DNA from: Streptantibioticus rubrisoli
Lineage (GTDB): Bacteria > Actinomycetota > Actinomycetes > Streptomycetales > Streptomycetaceae
DNA: 39,449 nt
Direction: 5' to 3'
Assembly (NCBI RefSeq): GCF_024436055.1
Contig: NZ_JANFNH010000061.1
Coordinates: forward strand, 1 to 39,449
Positions 30,101 to 39,449 of the stretch are shown here, piece after piece (the stretch's first letter is position 1; each line of letters starts with the position of its first letter). The notes under the pieces are model-generated. The model saw only the letters and a program-made list of their open reading frames with translations. It ran no database searches and was not told the origin of the DNA. Made by a program: the position numbers and the translations under genes.

Positions 30101-33100
30101 CGCCCCCGTGGAGGAGCCCTGGACCCGGCACGCCACCGGCGTACTGGCCTCCGGAGCCGAGCAGCCCAGTGGCGACGTGCTCGCCGAGTGGCCGCCGAAG
30201 GGCGCCGAGGAACTGGACGTGGCGGGCCTGTACGAGGAGCTGTCCGCAACCGGGCTGCGGTACGGCCCGACCTTCCAGGGCCTGCGGGCGGCCTGGCGGC
30301 GCGGCGCCGAGGTCTTCGTCGAAGTGCGGCTGCCCGAGGCGGCCGAGTCGCAGGCCGCCGAGTTCGCGCTGCACCCCGCGCTCCTCGACGCCGCGCTGCA
30401 CGGGCTCGGGCTGGGCGTGCTGGGTGACGCCGACGGCGGACGGCTGCCGTTCGCCTGGAGTGGCGTGTCGCTGCACGCCAGTGGCGCCTCCGAGCTGCGG
30501 GTGCGGCTGGTGCCGACCGGTGCGCAGGGCGTGCGGCTGGAGATCGCCGACGTGACCGGCGCCCCGGTCGCGACGGTCGAGTCGCTGGTGCTGCGCGCGG
30601 TGTCCGCGGAGCAGGTACAGGCGGCGCGCGCCGCGTACCACGAGTCGGTGTTCCGCCTCGACTGGCTGGAACAGCCGACGGCGCAGCAGCCAGCTCACCT
30701 GTCGCTGGCGGTGCTTGGGGATGACACCCTGGGCCTGGGCGCGGACACCTACCCGGACCTGGCCGCGCTGGCGGACGCGGCTTCTGTGCCCGACCGGGTG
30801 CTCGTCTGCCTGCCGCCCACGCAGGAGGTACGCGCGGCGGTCGGCGGTGCGCTGGAGCTGGCGCAGGCGTGGCTGAACGACGCACGGTACGCCGGATCGC
30901 GGCTCGTCATCGTGACCCAGGGCGCGGTGGCGGCCGGTGCGGACGAGACCGTTGATCCGGTACTGGCCGCGGTCTGGGGCCTGATCCGGTCCGCCGAGTC
31001 GGAGAACCCGGACCGCTTCGTCCTGCTCGACCTGGACGACCGGCCCGAGTCACGGCAGGCACTTCCCGCCGTACTGGCCGTGGACGAACTCCAGTTGGCG
31101 GTGCGCGGCGGCGTGCCGCGGGCGCCGCGACTGGCCCGGGTCGCCGCCGAGGCCGACGTGGCGCCGCGCCCGTACGACTCGGACGGCACGGTGTTGATCA
31201 CCGGCGCATCGGGCATGCTGGGCGGACTGTTTGCCCGGCACCTGGTGGCCGAGCACGGCGTACGGCATCTGCTGCTGCTCAGCCGTCGCGGCCCCGCCCC
31301 CGAACTGCTCGCCGAACTAGGCGAGTTGGGCGCTCAGGTCACCTCGGCTGCCTGCGATGTGGCCGACCGGGAGGCGCTGGCCGAGGTGCTGGCCGCGATA
31401 CCCGCCGAGCACCCGTTGACCGCTGTGGTGCACACGGCGGGCGTGTTGGCCGACGGCATCCTCGCGTCCCAGTCGCCCGAGGGCGTCGACCGGGTGTTCC
31501 GGCCCAAGGTCGACGGTGCCTGGCATCTGCATGAGCTCACCCGTGACCTGGACCTCTCCTCGTTCGTGCTGTTCTCCAGCACCTCCGGCGTGTTCGGCGG
31601 CCCCGGCCAGGCCAACTACGCGGCGGCGAACGCGTTCCTCGACGCCCTCGCCCAGCACCGCCGTGCCCTCGGCCTGCCCGCCACCTCGCTGGCCTGGGGC
31701 CTGTGGGGCGAATCGGGCGGTATGGCGGCCGCGTTGGACGAGACCGACATCCGGCGACTGCGCCGCTCGGGACTGCCCCCGCTGTCCACCGCCGAGGGCC
31801 TGGAACTGTTCGACCTCGCGCGGGCCCACACAGACCAGCCGCAACTGACGCTGATGCGGGTCGACATCTCCGCGCTGCGTACCCAGGCCGCCGCGGGCGC
31901 CATGTCGCCGTTGCTGCGCGGACTCGTCCGCACCCCGATGCGGCGCGCGGCGGGTGGCGCAGCGGCCGGGCTCGGCGGCGAGTCCGCACTGGCCGGGCAA
32001 CTGGCGGCCCTGACCGGGCCGGAACAGGACCGGCTGCTGCTGGACCTGGTACGTACCCAGGTCGCCGCGGTGCTCGGCTACCCGGGACCGGCCATGGTTG
32101 AATCCGGCCGAGCCTTCAAGGAGTTGGGCTTCGACTCGCTCACCGCCGTCGAACTGCGCAACCTCCTCGGCGACGCCACAGGGCTACGGCTGCCCGCCAC
32201 GCTGGTCTTCGACTATCCGACCTCCGCGGCGCTCGCGGAATTCCTGCGCACCGAACTGCTCGGCGACCAAGGCGAGTTGGCCGCACAGATCGCGCGGGTC
32301 GACGATGACGATCCGATCGTGATCGTGGCGATGAGCTGCCGCTTCCCCGGCGGCGTGCAGTCACCCGAAGACCTCTGGCAGCTGGTGGCATCCGGCGGCG
32401 ACGGCATCTCCGGGTTCCCCACCGACCGCGGCTGGGACCTGGACGCGCTCTACAGCGCCGACCCGGACCGCGAAGGCACCAGCTATGCGCGCGAGGGCGG
32501 CTTCCTGCACGACGTGGCCGACTTCGACTCGGCGTTCTTCGGCATCTCGCCGCGTGAGGCGCTGGCGATGGACCCGCAGCAGCGGCTGCTGCTGGAAACC
32601 TCGTGGGAGGCGTTCGAGCGTGCGGGTATCGACCCGACGACGCTGCGCGGCAGCCGCACCGGAGTGTTCGTCGGCTCCAACGACCAGGACTACCTGACGC
32701 TTTGGCTGCAGGACCCCGACGGCCTCGAAGGACACCTGGGCACCGGCAACGCGGCGAGCGTCGCCTCCGGACGCATCTCCTACACGTTCGGCCTTGAGGG
32801 TCCGGCCCTCACCGTCGACACCGCCTGCTCCTCCTCGATCGTGACGCTGCACCTGGCCGCCCAGGCACTGCGCAACGGCGAGTGCACGCTGGCGCTGGCC
32901 GGAGCGGTCACGGTGATGTCCACACCCGGTGCGTTCACCGAGTTCAGCCGCCAGCGCGGACTGGCCGAGGACGGCCGCATCAAGGCCTTCGCCGCTGGCG
33001 CCGACGGCACGAGCTGGTCGGAAGGCGTCGCGATGCTGCTGGTGGAGCGGCTGTCCGACGCGCGCAGGAACGGCCACCCGGTACTGGCCGTACTGCGCGG

Positions 33101-36100
33101 CAGTGCCATCAATCAGGACGGTGCGAGCAACGGCCTTACCGCGCCGAACGGTCCGTCGCAGCAGCGCGTCATCCGGCAGGCGCTGGCCGCAGCCGGACTG
33201 TCGGCACGTGACGTGGACGCCGTGGAGGCACACGGCACCGGCACCACCCTCGGCGACCCCATCGAGGCGCAGGCACTGCTGGCCACCTACGGCAAGGACC
33301 GGCCCGAGGGACGCCCGCTGTACCTCGGCTCGGTGAAGTCCAACATCGGCCACACCCAGGCCGTGGCCGGTGCCGCCGGAGTCATCAAGATGGTGATGGC
33401 GATCCGGCACGGTGTGCTGCCGCAAACACTGCACGTGGACGAGCCCACACCGCACGTCGACTGGTCAGCGGGTGACATCACCCTGCTGACCGAGTCCGTT
33501 GAGTGGCCGCGGACGGGCCAGCCGCGCCGCGCCGGTATCTCCTCGTTCGGCTACAGCGGCACCAACGCACACGCCATCATCGAGCAGGCACCGCCCGTTG
33601 ACACCGCCCCCGGCGCGGAGCCGTCGACGCACCTGCCGTACGTTCCGGTCGCACTGTCCGGCAAGTCGACGGCCGCACTGCGCGCGCAAGCCGAGCGACT
33701 GCACAGCCACCTTGCGGCCGAGCCCGCCCTGGGACTGCTGGACGTCGCATACTCCCAGGCGGTAACACGCGCCGCGCTGGACCGTCGTGCGGTGATCGTG
33801 GCCCCCGGGCGGGACGAACTGCTCTCCGGCCTGGCCGATCTCGCAGCGGACCGTACATCCGCCACGCTGGTGGAGGGAACCGCCACCGAAGGCAAGGTGG
33901 CGTTCTTGTTCACCGGTCAGGGCAGTCAGCGGCTGGGGATGGGACGGAAGCTGTATGAGACGTATCCGGTGTTCGCTGAGGCGTTGGATGCGGTGTGTGA
34001 GCGGTTTGGTGGGCCGCTGCGGGATGTGATCTTCGGGGCTGATGGTGGCCTGCTGGATCAGACGGCTTATACGCAGCCTGCGTTGTTCGCGGTTGAGGTG
34101 GCGTTGTTCCGGTTGGTGGAGTCGTGGGGGCTGCGGCCTGACTTCCTGGCTGGGCATTCGATCGGTGAGTTGGTCGCCGCGCATGTGGCGGGTGTGTTGT
34201 CGCTGGATGATGCGTGTGCGTTGGTGGCGGCGCGTGGTCGTTTGATGCAGGAGCTGCCGTGCAGCGGTGGGGCGATGGTGGCGGTGCAGGCCTCGGAGGA
34301 CGAGGTTGCGCCGCTGCTGGTTGAGGGCGTGAGCATTGCTGCGATCAATGGGCCGTCGTCGGTGGTGATCGCGGGTGACGAGTCGGCCGTGTTGGAGATC
34401 GCTGCCGGTTTTGAGGCGCAGGGGCGTAAGACCAAGCGGTTGACCGTCAGCCATGCGTTCCATTCGCCGCACATGGACGGCATGGTGGAGGCGTTCCGCG
34501 AGGTGGCGTCGGGGCTGGCGTTCGACGCGCCCCGCATCCCGATCGTCTCCAACCTCACCGGCGCCGTGGTGTCCGCGGATGAGATCTGCTCGCCGGAGTT
34601 CTGGGTGCGGCATGTTCGGGAGGCCGTGCGCTTCCTGGACGGCGTGCGGGCGTTGGAGGCGGAGGCAGTCACGACCTACGTCGAGTTGGGCCCGGATGGT
34701 GTGTTGTCGGCGATGGCGCAGGAGTGTGTCACGGCCGAGGGTGCGGTGTTCGTGCCGGTGCTTCGGGGTGGGCGTGGTGAGGCGGAGACGCTGACGGCTG
34801 CGGTTGCCCGGGCGCATGTGCGTGGGGTGGCCGTGGACTGGGAGGCGTTCTTCGCGGGCACGGGAGCGGCCCGGGTCGCGCTGCCGACGTATGCCTTCCA
34901 GCGGCGCCGCTACTGGCCCGAGCTCACGCTTGCGGCTGGTCGTCCTTCGGGTGTGGCCGGTTGGCGTTATCGGGTGTCGTGGCGTGCGTTGGGTGGGGTT
35001 TCTGCGGCGTCGCGGTTGTCGGGTGAGTGGTTGGTTGTGGTGCCGGAGGTGGGGGCTTCGGCGGATGTGGTGGCGGGGCTGGCTGAGCGTGGGGCTGGTG
35101 TCCGTGAGGTGGTGTTCGCGGCGGATCGTGGGGTGTTGGCGGAGCGGCTTGCCGGTGTGGGTGGTGGGCTTGTTGGTGTGGTGTCGGTGTTGCCGGGTGT
35201 GGTGTCGACGGCTTGTTTGGTGCAGGCGTTGGGTGATGCCGGTGTGGTGGCGCCGTTGTGGTGTGTGACGCGGGGTGCGGTGTCGGTTGCGGCGTCGGAC
35301 CGGTTGGGGGATGTGGCTCAGGCTGGGGTGTGGGGTCTGGGTCGGGTTGTGGGGTTGGAGCATCCTGAGCGTTGGGGTGGGTTGGTTGATCTGCCGGAGA
35401 CGGTGGATGGGCGGGCGTTGTCCCGGTTGGTGGGGGTGCTGGCGGGTGCGGCTGGTGGGGAGGACCAGGTCGCGGTGCGTTCGGCTGGGGTCTTCGGGCG
35501 TCGGCTGGTGCGGGCGGTGGAGGCTGCGTCTGTCGGTGAGCGGTGGGTGCCGAGCGGCACCGTGCTGGTCACCGGTGGCACGGGCGCGTTGGGTGCCGAG
35601 GTCGCCCGCTGGCTGGTGGACAACGGTGCCGAGCATGTTGTGTTGACCAGCCGCCGTGGCATGGACGCCCCCGGAGCGGCCGAACTCCACGCGGAGTTGA
35701 CCGCCACCGGAGCCCGGGTGACCATCACGGCCTGCGACGCGGCCGATCGCGATGCCCTCGCCGAAGTGCTCACCACCATCCCGGCCGAGCACCCGCTCAC
35801 TGCCGTCGTTCATGCGGCAGGCGTGCTGGACGACGGAGTGCTGGACGCCCTGACGCCCGAGCGTTTCGAGTACGTGTGGCGGGCGAAGGCAGTCTCCGCG
35901 CTCAACCTGCACGAGCTGACCCGCGACCTCGACCTCTCGGCCTTCGTGCTGTTCTCCTCGATCAGCGGCACGCTCGGCAGCACCGGCCAGGCCAACTATG
36001 CCGCCGCGAATGCCTACTTGGACGCGCTGGCCGAGCAGCGTCGCGCCGACGGCCTGCCCGCCACATCGGTGGCCTGGGGACCGTGGGCGGACGGCGGCAT

Positions 36101-39100
36101 GGCGGCCGATGGGGAACTGGACCGTCGGATGCGGTTGGGCGGTGTGCCGCCGATGGCCGTTGACCTGGCGATCGACGAGCTGCAACACGCCCTCGACCAG
36201 GACGAGACGGTGCTGGCCGTCGCCGACATCGACTGGGAGCGGTTCACACCGGGCTTCACCGCCGTACGCCCCAGCCCGCTGCTGGCCGAAATCCCCGAAG
36301 CACGCAGCACCGCTGCCGCCCTGCCCGAAGGTGGTGCACGGTCGTCGTTGGTCCAACGGCTCATCGGGCTGCCGGAAGCGGAACGGGAACGCGTCACCCT
36401 GGAACTTGTCCGTACGTATGTGGCGGAGGTGCTGGGGCACTCCGACGTGGAGGAGGTCGAAGCCCGGCAGGCCTTCAAGGAACTCGGTTTCGATTCGCTG
36501 ACGGCGGTGGAGTTGCGCAACCGTCTTGGCGCGGCCACCGAACTGCGTTTGCCCGCCACGTTGATCTTCGACTATCCGACCCCGGCCGCGCTGGCCGAGT
36601 ACCTGCGTACCGAACTCCTGGGCGGCGCGCAGGCCGCGGTCACCGGTCCCGTTGTCAGGGCAGTGGACGACGATCCCATCGCGATCGTGGCGATGAGCTG
36701 CCGGTTCCCCGGCGGCGTGCGGTCGCCGGAAGACCTGTGGGAGCTGCTGGCCTCCGGCGGCGACGCGATTTCCGGGCTGCCCATGGACCGTGGCTGGGAT
36801 GTCGAATCGCTCTACGACCCCGACCCGAACGCCCAGGGCACGATGTACACGCGCGAGGGCGGCTTCCTCTATGACGCGGCCGACTTCGACCCGGCCTTCT
36901 TCGGTATCTCGCCGCGTGAGGCGCTGGCGATGGATCCGCAGCAGCGGCTGCTGCTGGAAACCTCGTGGGAGGCGTTCGAGCGGGCCGGGATCGACCCGGT
37001 GACCTTGCGCGGCAGTCAGGCCGGTGTCTTCGTCGGCACCAACGGCCAGGACTACCTCTCCCTGCTGCTGCAGGAACCCGAGGGCCTCGAAGGACACTTG
37101 GGCACGGGCAACGCCGCGAGCGTGGTCTCCGGTCGGCTTTCCTACGTCTTCGGTCTCGAAGGCCCGGCGGTGACCGTGGACACCGCGTGCTCGTCGTCGC
37201 TGGTCGCGCTGCACTGGGCGATCCAGGCGCTGCGCAACGGCGAGTGTGACCTGGCACTGGCGGGCGGTGTGACGGTGATGTCCACTCCCGGCACCTTCAT
37301 TGACTTCAGCCGTCAGCGTGGTTTGGCGGCGGATGGCCGGGTCAAGGCGTTCGCGGCTGGCGCCGATGGCACCGGTTGGGGTGAGGGTGTGGGCATGCTG
37401 CTGGTGGAGCGGCTGTCCGACGCCGGTAGGAACGGTCACCCTGTGCTGGCGATCGTGCGCGGAAGTGCGGTGAACCAGGACGGTGCGAGCAATGGGCTGA
37501 CGGCGCCCAATGGTCCCTCGCAGCAGCGGGTGATTCGGCAGGCGTTGGCGTCCGCTGGTCTTTCGGCTGTGGATGTGGACGCGGTGGAGGCGCACGGTAC
37601 GGGTACCACGTTGGGTGACCCGATCGAGGCGCAGGCGTTGCTGGCCACGTACGGGCAGGACCGGCCGGAGGGTCGGCCGCTCTACCTGGGTTCGATCAAG
37701 TCGAACATCGGTCATACGCAGGCGGCGGCTGGTGTGGCCGGGGTCATGAAGATGGTGCTGGCGATGCGGCACGGTCTGCTGCCGCAGACGCTGCACGTGG
37801 ATGAGCCGACGCCGCACGTGGACTGGGCGGCCGGTGAGATCGCGCTACTGACCGAGGCCGTGCCGTGGCCGGAGACGCAAGGCCCACGGCGGGCTGGCAT
37901 CTCGTCGTTCGGCTTCAGTGGCACCAACGCACACACGATCATCGAGCAGGCTCCCGAGGCGGATGTTCCTACGGCAGACGTGGATGTCGCGATGCCGGTG
38001 GTACCGGTGGTGCCGGTGGCCCTGTCGGCCAAGGGATCGGATGCCCTGCGCGATCAGGCACGGCGACTTCGCGGCCACGTGCTGACTGACGGCGATGCAG
38101 GTCTGGCTGATGTCGGTTTCTCGTTGGCGGTTGGCCGCTCGGCCTTTGAGGACCGCGCGGTGGTCGTCGCTCATGACCGCGACGAGTTGCTGGCTGGTCT
38201 GGAGGCTCTGGCTGATGGGCGTGACGCGGCTGGGCTGATTCAGGGTTCGCCGATCGGCGGCAAGGTGGCGTTCCTGTTCACCGGTCAGGGCAGTCAGCGG
38301 CTGGGGATGGGACGGGAGCTGTATGACACGTATCCCGTCTTCGCCGAGGCGTTGGACGAGGTGTGTGAGCGGTTTGGTGGGCCGCTGCGGGATGTGATCT
38401 TCGGGGCTGATGGTGGCCTGCTGGATCAGACGGCTTATACGCAGCCTGCGTTGTTCGCGGTTGAGGTGGCGTTGTTCCGGTTGGTGGAGTCGTGGGGGCT
38501 GCGGCCTGACTTCCTGGCTGGGCATTCGATCGGTGAGTTGGTCGCCGCGCATGTGGCGGGTGTGTTGTCGCTGGATGATGCGTGTGCGTTGGTGGCGGCG
38601 CGTGGTCGTTTGATGCAGGAGCTGCCGTGCAGCGGTGGGGCGATGGTGGCGGTGCAGGCGTCCGAGGACGAGGTTGCGCCGCTGCTGGTTGAGGGCGTGA
38701 GCATTGCTGCGATCAATGGGCCGTCGTCGGTGGTGATCGCGGGTGACGAGTCCGCCGTGTTGGAGATCGCTTCCGGTTTCGAGGCGCAGGGTCGTAAGAC
38801 CAAGCGTCTGACCGTCAGCCATGCGTTCCATTCGCCGCATATGGACGGCATGTTGGAGGCGTTCCGTGAGGTGGTGTCGGGGCTGGCGTTCGACGCGCCG
38901 CGTATCCCGGTCGTCTCCAACCTCACCGGCGCCCTGGTCACCGCCGAGGAGATCTGCGACCCCGACTTCTGGGTCCGGCACGTCCGCGAGGCCGTCCGAT
39001 TCCTCGACGGCATCCGCGCCCTGGAAGACCAGGGTGTGACAACCTACGTCGAACTCGGCCCGGATGGTGTGTTGTCGGCGATGGCACAGGAGTGTGTCAC

Positions 39101-39449
39101 GGCCGAGGGTGCGGTGTTCGTGCCGGTGCTTCGGGGTGGGCGTGGTGAGGCGGAGACGCTGACGGCTGCGGTTGCCCGGGCGCATGTGCGTGGCGTGGCC
39201 GTGGACTGGGAGGCGCTCTTCGCCGGTACCGGCGCACGCCGCGTGGACCTGCCGACGTATGCCTTCCAACGCCAGCGCTACTGGCCGGAGATCTCCACGG
39301 GGTCGCAGGACGAGTCGGTTGACGGTTGGCGTTATCGGGTGTCGTGGCGTGCGTTGGGTGGGGTTTCTGCGGCGTCGCGGTTGTCGGGTGAGTGGTTGGT
39401 TGTGGTGCCGGAGGTGGGGGCTTCGGCGGATGTGGTGGCGGGGCTGGCT
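27039..39449 (+). CDS. PKS-3, modular type I polyketide synthase, 3' partial (modules M7-M9)
   Basis: The frame opens at ATG 27039 behind a clear ribosome site and I read it open to the last base, 4137 codons, with no stop, so the gene continues past the window. Domains are: N-terminal docking helix (residues 1-34); M7 KS (Cys 207), AT (Ser 649), DH (His 950, Asp 1117), KR (Ser 1514, Tyr 1527), ACP (Ser 1700); M8 KS (Cys 1930), AT (Ser 2374), KR (Ser 2974, Tyr 2987), ACP (Ser 3153); M9 KS (Cys 3384), AT (Ser 3830) and the first residues of a KR. It should take the chain from PKS-2 and add at least three malonyl units. The M8 KR region has strongly G/T-biased codons, unlike the flanking C-ending sequence. 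Confidence 0.97.
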   Translation, partial: MTTPNEKIVEALRASLKETERLRRQNQQLTEASREPIAIIGMSCRFPGGVRSPEDLWRLVADGGDAISGFPTDRGWDIDSLYDPDPEREGTFYAREGGFLHDAADFDPAFFGISPREALAMDPQQRLLLETSWEAFERAGIDAAALRGSRAGVFVGASSQAYGAGQYDLPEGVEGHLLTGTASSVVSGRLAYVFGLEGPAATIDTACSSSSVALHLAVQALRQGECSLALAAGVTVLATPDVFVEFSRQRGLSPDGRCKSFAAGADGTGWSEGVGVLLVERLSDARRNGHPVLAVVSGSAVNQDGASNGLTAPNGPSQQRVIRQALENARLTADQIDAVEAHGTGTRLGDPIEAQALIATYGQEKSAERPLWLGSLKSNLGHTQNAAGVAGIIKMVMAIRHGVLPKTLHIDEPTPDVDWSAGAVSLLTESMPWPETGQPRRAGVSAFGVSGTNAHTIIEQAPEADTTDGEAAALPVVPVVLSAKGMDALREQARRLRDHVLADGDASLAGVGYSLAVGRSTFERRAAVVAPDRDRLVAGLEALAEGRGAAGVIEGTPGGGKLAFLFTGQGSQRLGMGRELYEAYPVFAQVLDEVCGHFELPLRDVIFGADGGLLDQTVYTQPALFAVEVALFRLVESWGLRPDFLAGHSIGELVAAHVAGVLSLDDACALVAARGRLMQELPGGGAMVAVQASEDEVSAVLTDRVDIAAINGPTSVVIAGDESAVLEIAAGFEAQGRKTKRLTVSHAFHSPHMDGMLEAFREVASGLTFNAPCIPIVSNLTGALATAEEICDPDFWVRHVREAVRFLDGIRALEAEGITTYVELGPDGVLSAMAQDCVTSGGANFVPVLRRNRFEPETVTTALAQAHISGFPIDWKTYFAGARRVELPTYAFQRQRYWLEPGSRVGDVTSAGLEAADHPLLGAAVPLADSDGFLFTGRLGLDTHPWLADHAVMDTVLLPGTAFVELAIRAGDQVGCDRLAELTLEAPLVLPERGGVRFQLVVGAADGAGFRSFSLSSRLQDAPVEEPWTRHATGVLASGAEQPSGDVLAEWPPKGAEELDVAGLYEELSATGLRYGPTFQGLRAAWRRGAEVFVEVRLPEAAESQAAEFALHPALLDAALHGLGLGVLGDADGGRLPFAWSGVSLHASGASELRVRLVPTGAQGVRLEIADVTGAPVATVESLVLRAVSAEQVQAARAAYHESVFRLDWLEQPTAQQPAHLSLAVLGDDTLGLGADTYPDLAALADAASVPDRVLVCLPPTQEVRAAVGGALELAQAWLNDARYAGSRLVIVTQGAVAAGADETVDPVLAAVWGLIRSAESENPDRFVLLDLDDRPESRQALPAVLAVDELQLAVRGGVPRAPRLARVAAEADVAPRPYDSDGTVLITGASGMLGGLFARHLVAEHGVRHLLLLSRRGPAPELLAELGELGAQVTSAACDVADREALAEVLAAIPAEHPLTAVVHTAGVLADGILASQSPEGVDRVFRPKVDGAWHLHELTRDLDLSSFVLFSSTSGVFGGPGQANYAAANAFLDALAQHRRALGLPATSLAWGLWGESGGMAAALDETDIRRLRRSGLPPLSTAEGLELFDLARAHTDQPQLTLMRVDISALRTQAAAGAMSPLLRGLVRTPMRRAAGGAAAGLGGESALAGQLAALTGPEQDRLLLDLVRTQVAAVLGYPGPAMVESGRAFKELGFDSLTAVELRNLLGDATGLRLPATLVFDYPTSAALAEFLRTELLGDQGELAAQIARVDDDDPIVIVAMSCRFPGGVQSPEDLWQLVASGGDGISGFPTDRGWDLDALYSADPDREGTSYAREGGFLHDVADFDSAFFGISPREALAMDPQQRLLLETSWEAFERAGIDPTTLRGSRTGVFVGSNDQDYLTLWLQDPDGLEGHLGTGNAASVASGRISYTFGLEGPALTVDTACSSSIVTLHLAAQALRNGECTLALAGAVTVMSTPGAFTEFSRQRGLAEDGRIKAFAAGADGTSWSEGVAMLLVERLSDARRNGHPVLAVLRGSAINQDGASNGLTAPNGPSQQRVIRQALAAAGLSARDVDAVEAHGTGTTLGDPIEAQALLATYGKDRPEGRPLYLGSVKSNIGHTQAVAGAAGVIKMVMAIRHGVLPQTLHVDEPTPHVDWSAGDITLLTESVEWPRTGQPRRAGISSFGYSGTNAHAIIEQAPPVDTAPGAEPSTHLPYVPVALSGKSTAALRAQAERLHSHLAAEPALGLLDVAYSQAVTRAALDRRAVIVAPGRDELLSGLADLAADRTSATLVEGTATEGKVAFLFTGQGSQRLGMGRKLYETYPVFAEALDAVCERFGGPLRDVIFGADGGLLDQTAYTQPALFAVEVALFRLVESWGLRPDFLAGHSIGELVAAHVAGVLSLDDACALVAARGRLMQELPCSGGAMVAVQASEDEVAPLLVEGVSIAAINGPSSVVIAGDESAVLEIAAGFEAQGRKTKRLTVSHAFHSPHMDGMVEAFREVASGLAFDAPRIPIVSNLTGAVVSADEICSPEFWVRHVREAVRFLDGVRALEAEAVTTYVELGPDGVLSAMAQECVTAEGAVFVPVLRGGRGEAETLTAAVARAHVRGVAVDWEAFFAGTGAARVALPTYAFQRRRYWPELTLAAGRPSGVAGWRYRVSWRALGGVSAASRLSGEWLVVVPEVGASADVVAGLAERGAGVREVVFAADRGVLAERLAGVGGGLVGVVSVLPGVVSTACLVQALGDAGVVAPLWCVTRGAVSVAASDRLGDVAQAGVWGLGRVVGLEHPERWGGLVDLPETVDGRALSRLVGVLAGAAGGEDQVAVRSAGVFGRRLVRAVEAASVGERWVPSGTVLVTGGTGALGAEVARWLVDNGAEHVVLTSRRGMDAPGAAELHAELTATGARVTITACDAADRDALAEVLTTIPAEHPLTAVVHAAGVLDDGVLDALTPERFEYVWRAKAVSALNLHELTRDLDLSAFVLFSSISGTLGSTGQANYAAANAYLDALAEQRRADGLPATSVAWGPWADGGMAADGELDRRMRLGGVPPMAVDLAIDELQHALDQDETVLAVADIDWERFTPGFTAVRPSPLLAEIPEARSTAAALPEGGARSSLVQRLIGLPEAERERVTLELVRTYVAEVLGHSDVEEVEARQAFKELGFDSLTAVELRNRLGAATELRLPATLIFDYPTPAALAEYLRTELLGGAQAAVTGPVVRAVDDDPIAIVAMSCRFPGGVRSPEDLWELLASGGDAISGLPMDRGWDVESLYDPDPNAQGTMYTREGGFLYDAADFDPAFFGISPREALAMDPQQRLLLETSWEAFERAGIDPVTLRGSQAGVFVGTNGQDYLSLLLQEPEGLEGHLGTGNAASVVSGRLSYVFGLEGPAVTVDTACSSSLVALHWAIQALRNGECDLALAGGVTVMSTPGTFIDFSRQRGLAADGRVKAFAAGADGTGWGEGVGMLLVERLSDAGRNGHPVLAIVRGSAVNQDGASNGLTAPNGPSQQRVIRQALASAGLSAVDVDAVEAHGTGTTLGDPIEAQALLATYGQDRPEGRPLYLGSIKSNIGHTQAAAGVAGVMKMVLAMRHGLLPQTLHVDEPTPHVDWAAGEIALLTEAVPWPETQGPRRAGISSFGFSGTNAHTIIEQAPEADVPTADVDVAMPVVPVVPVALSAKGSDALRDQARRLRGHVLTDGDAGLADVGFSLAVGRSAFEDRAVVVAHDRDELLAGLEALADGRDAAGLIQGSPIGGKVAFLFTGQGSQRLGMGRELYDTYPVFAEALDEVCERFGGPLRDVIFGADGGLLDQTAYTQPALFAVEVALFRLVESWGLRPDFLAGHSIGELVAAHVAGVLSLDDACALVAARGRLMQELPCSGGAMVAVQASEDEVAPLLVEGVSIAAINGPSSVVIAGDESAVLEIASGFEAQGRKTKRLTVSHAFHSPHMDGMLEAFREVVSGLAFDAPRIPVVSNLTGALVTAEEICDPDFWVRHVREAVRFLDGIRALEDQGVTTYVELGPDGVLSAMAQECVTAEGAVFVPVLRGGRGEAETLTAAVARAHVRGVAVDWEALFAGTGARRVDLPTYAFQRQRYWPEISTGSQDESVDGWRYRVSWRALGGVSAASRLSGEWLVVVPEVGASADVVAGLA
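27141..32265 (+). other. Module M7: KS-AT-DH-KR-ACP, malonyl, likely double bond
   Basis: KS is about 27141-28425 with active Cys at 27657-27659. AT is about 28719-29690 with Ser at 28983-28985 and HAFH at 29274-29285 (malonyl). DH is about 29781-30600. Catalytic His is at 29886-29888 and Asp at 30387-30389, and YGP is present, but the Gly of HxxxGxxxxP is Asp ([10 protein letters not shown]). The KR structural half starts near 30650 and the catalytic half at 31185. Instead of LDD it has LAD, so the second Asp of the B-type motif is kept. Ser is at 31578-31580 and Tyr at 31617-31619. With both catalytic pairs in place, a double bond, probably trans, is the likely output. ACP is about 31990-32265 with Ser at 32136-32138. 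This is the most complete reducing loop in the window. Confidence 0.92.
33992..34291 (+). repeat. 300-nt identical AT tract, M8 copy (partner 38360-38659)
   Basis: No mismatch over 300 nt, offset 4368, spanning the GHSIGE active site. It is bounded by mismatches at both ends. Confidence 0.92.
34958..35084 (+). repeat. KR start tract, M8 copy (partner 39323-39449)
   Basis: 127 nt identical to the last 127 bases of the window, offset 4365. The match is cut by the window end and may be longer. Confidence 0.9.
35325..35354 (+). other. Strong predicted G-quadruplex motif (M8 KR)
   Basis: Five G runs (35325-35328, 35332-35335, 35339-35341, 35344-35346, 35351-35354) with loops of 3, 3, 2 and 4 on the coding strand. 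The same protein segment in M1, M3 and M4 is coded with C-ending codons and does not form this pattern. Confidence 0.55.
37426..37534 (+). repeat. 109-nt identical KS tract, M9 copy (partner 23179-23287)
   Basis: Second copy, directly upstream of the M4-like tract in the same KS. Confidence 0.88.
37557..37879 (+). repeat. KS tract, M9 copy (partner 13319-13641)
   Basis: Second copy, in another gene 24 kb away. It begins right after the M6-like tract at 37426-37534. Confidence 0.9.
38360..38659 (+). repeat. 300-nt identical AT tract, M9 copy (partner 33992-34291)
   Basis: Second copy of the AT tract in the same gene. Confidence 0.92.
39323..39449 (+). repeat. KR start tract, M9 copy (partner 34958-35084)
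   Basis: Second copy, truncated by the end of the window. Confidence 0.9.

Larger units (their letters stand above)
32301..36615 (+). other. Module M8: KS-AT-KR-ACP, malonyl, B-type KR
   Basis: KS is about 32301-33597 with active Cys at 32826-32828. AT is about 33897-34890 with Ser at 34158-34160 and HAFH at 34452-34463 (malonyl). The KR starts at WRYRVSW near 34960 with no dimerization-element-like segment. The structural half to about 35545 is written in G/T-rich codons and contains a G-quadruplex motif. The catalytic half starts at 35556 with a normal LDD, Ser at 35958-35960 and Tyr at 35997-35999: B-type and complete. A beta-hydroxyl is predicted. ACP is about 36342-36615 with Ser at 36495-36497. 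AT and KR share long identical stretches with M9, and the KR catalytic half is close to those of M1 and M3. Confidence 0.93.
36666..39449 (+). other. Module M9 (partial): KS-AT and start of KR, malonyl
   Basis: KS is about 36666-37945 with active Cys at 37188-37190. AT is about 38268-39250 with Ser at 38526-38528 and HAFH at 38820-38831 (malonyl). After the YAFQRQRYW linker the sequence goes straight to [10 protein letters not shown] near 39318, so there is no DH and a KR begins. The window ends 44 codons into it. KR type and ACP cannot be seen. The KS carries a visible recombination junction: its middle matches M6 and the part immediately after matches M4. Confidence 0.9.

Noticed and set aside
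33465-37817. Minus-strand open frame of 1450 codons opposite M8/M9
   Set aside because: It lies fully antisense to intact PKS domains, its translation is low-complexity (Arg, His, Gln rich) and no domain is seen. Long antisense frames are expected where G/C-ending codons remove stops.
1-39449. CRISPR array or simple tandem repeats
   Set aside because: All repeats are homologous PKS domains spaced by kilobases and in frame; there are no short regularly spaced repeats.
1-39449. Trans-AT system
   Set aside because: Every module contains its own AT: eight show an intact GHSIGE site, and the window starts after that site in M1.
1-39449. Naming the cluster as a known polyol or polyene macrolide
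   Set aside because: Module order suggests that class, but no sequence seen here allows a specific assignment without a database search.

Overview
The window is one stretch of a modular type I (cis-AT) polyketide synthase (PKS) locus. Very high GC, strong G/C third-position preference, GTG as well as ATG starts, and typical actinobacterial PKS architecture point to Streptomyces or a close relative. All genes are on the + strand and nearly every base is coding: the two gaps are 1 nt (17213) and 24 nt (27015-27038). No RNA gene, transposon, CRISPR array, promoter or terminator is visible.

Layout. PKS-1 (2-17212) is cut at its 5' end inside an acyltransferase (AT). It holds the rest of module M1 (AT-KR-ACP), then M2 (KS-AT-DH-KR-ACP), M3 (KS-AT-KR-ACP), M4 (KS-AT-KR-ACP) and a C-terminal docking domain. 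PKS-2 (17214-27014, complete, 3266 aa) holds M5 (KS-AT-DH-KR-ACP) and M6 (KS-AT-KR-ACP) between docking domains. PKS-3 (27039 to the window end, 4137 codons seen, no stop) holds M7 (KS-AT-DH-KR-ACP), M8 (KS-AT-KR-ACP) and M9 (KS-AT and the first codons of a KR). M1-M9 are labels local to this window.

How they work together. The three proteins should act in gene order as an assembly line, handed off by two different docking pairs. All nine ATs carry the malonyl-type HAFH motif, so this segment should add nine acetate units with no methyl branches. Ketoreductases are B-type (LDD) in M1, M2, M3, M5 and M8, B-like (LAD) in M7 and A-type (Trp, no LDD) in M4 and M6. The DHs of M2 and M7 keep the catalytic His and Asp. 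The DH of M5 has lost both (His to Tyr, Asp to Glu). The KRs of M2 and M5 lack the usual catalytic Ser (Gly and Ala instead). The simplest reading is a 1,3-polyol chain with isolated double bonds from M7 and perhaps M2, and possible keto positions at M2 or M5. No enoylreductase, methyltransferase or thioesterase is present, so start and release lie outside. I cannot name the product.

The most striking feature is patchwork evolution. Tracts of 100-400 nt that are identical or nearly so are shared between modules and between genes, separated by diverged stretches and by abrupt changes in codon style. This indicates recent gene conversion. The KS of M9 is a visible chimera with an M6-like part followed directly by an M4-like part. 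I found no non-PKS system in the window.
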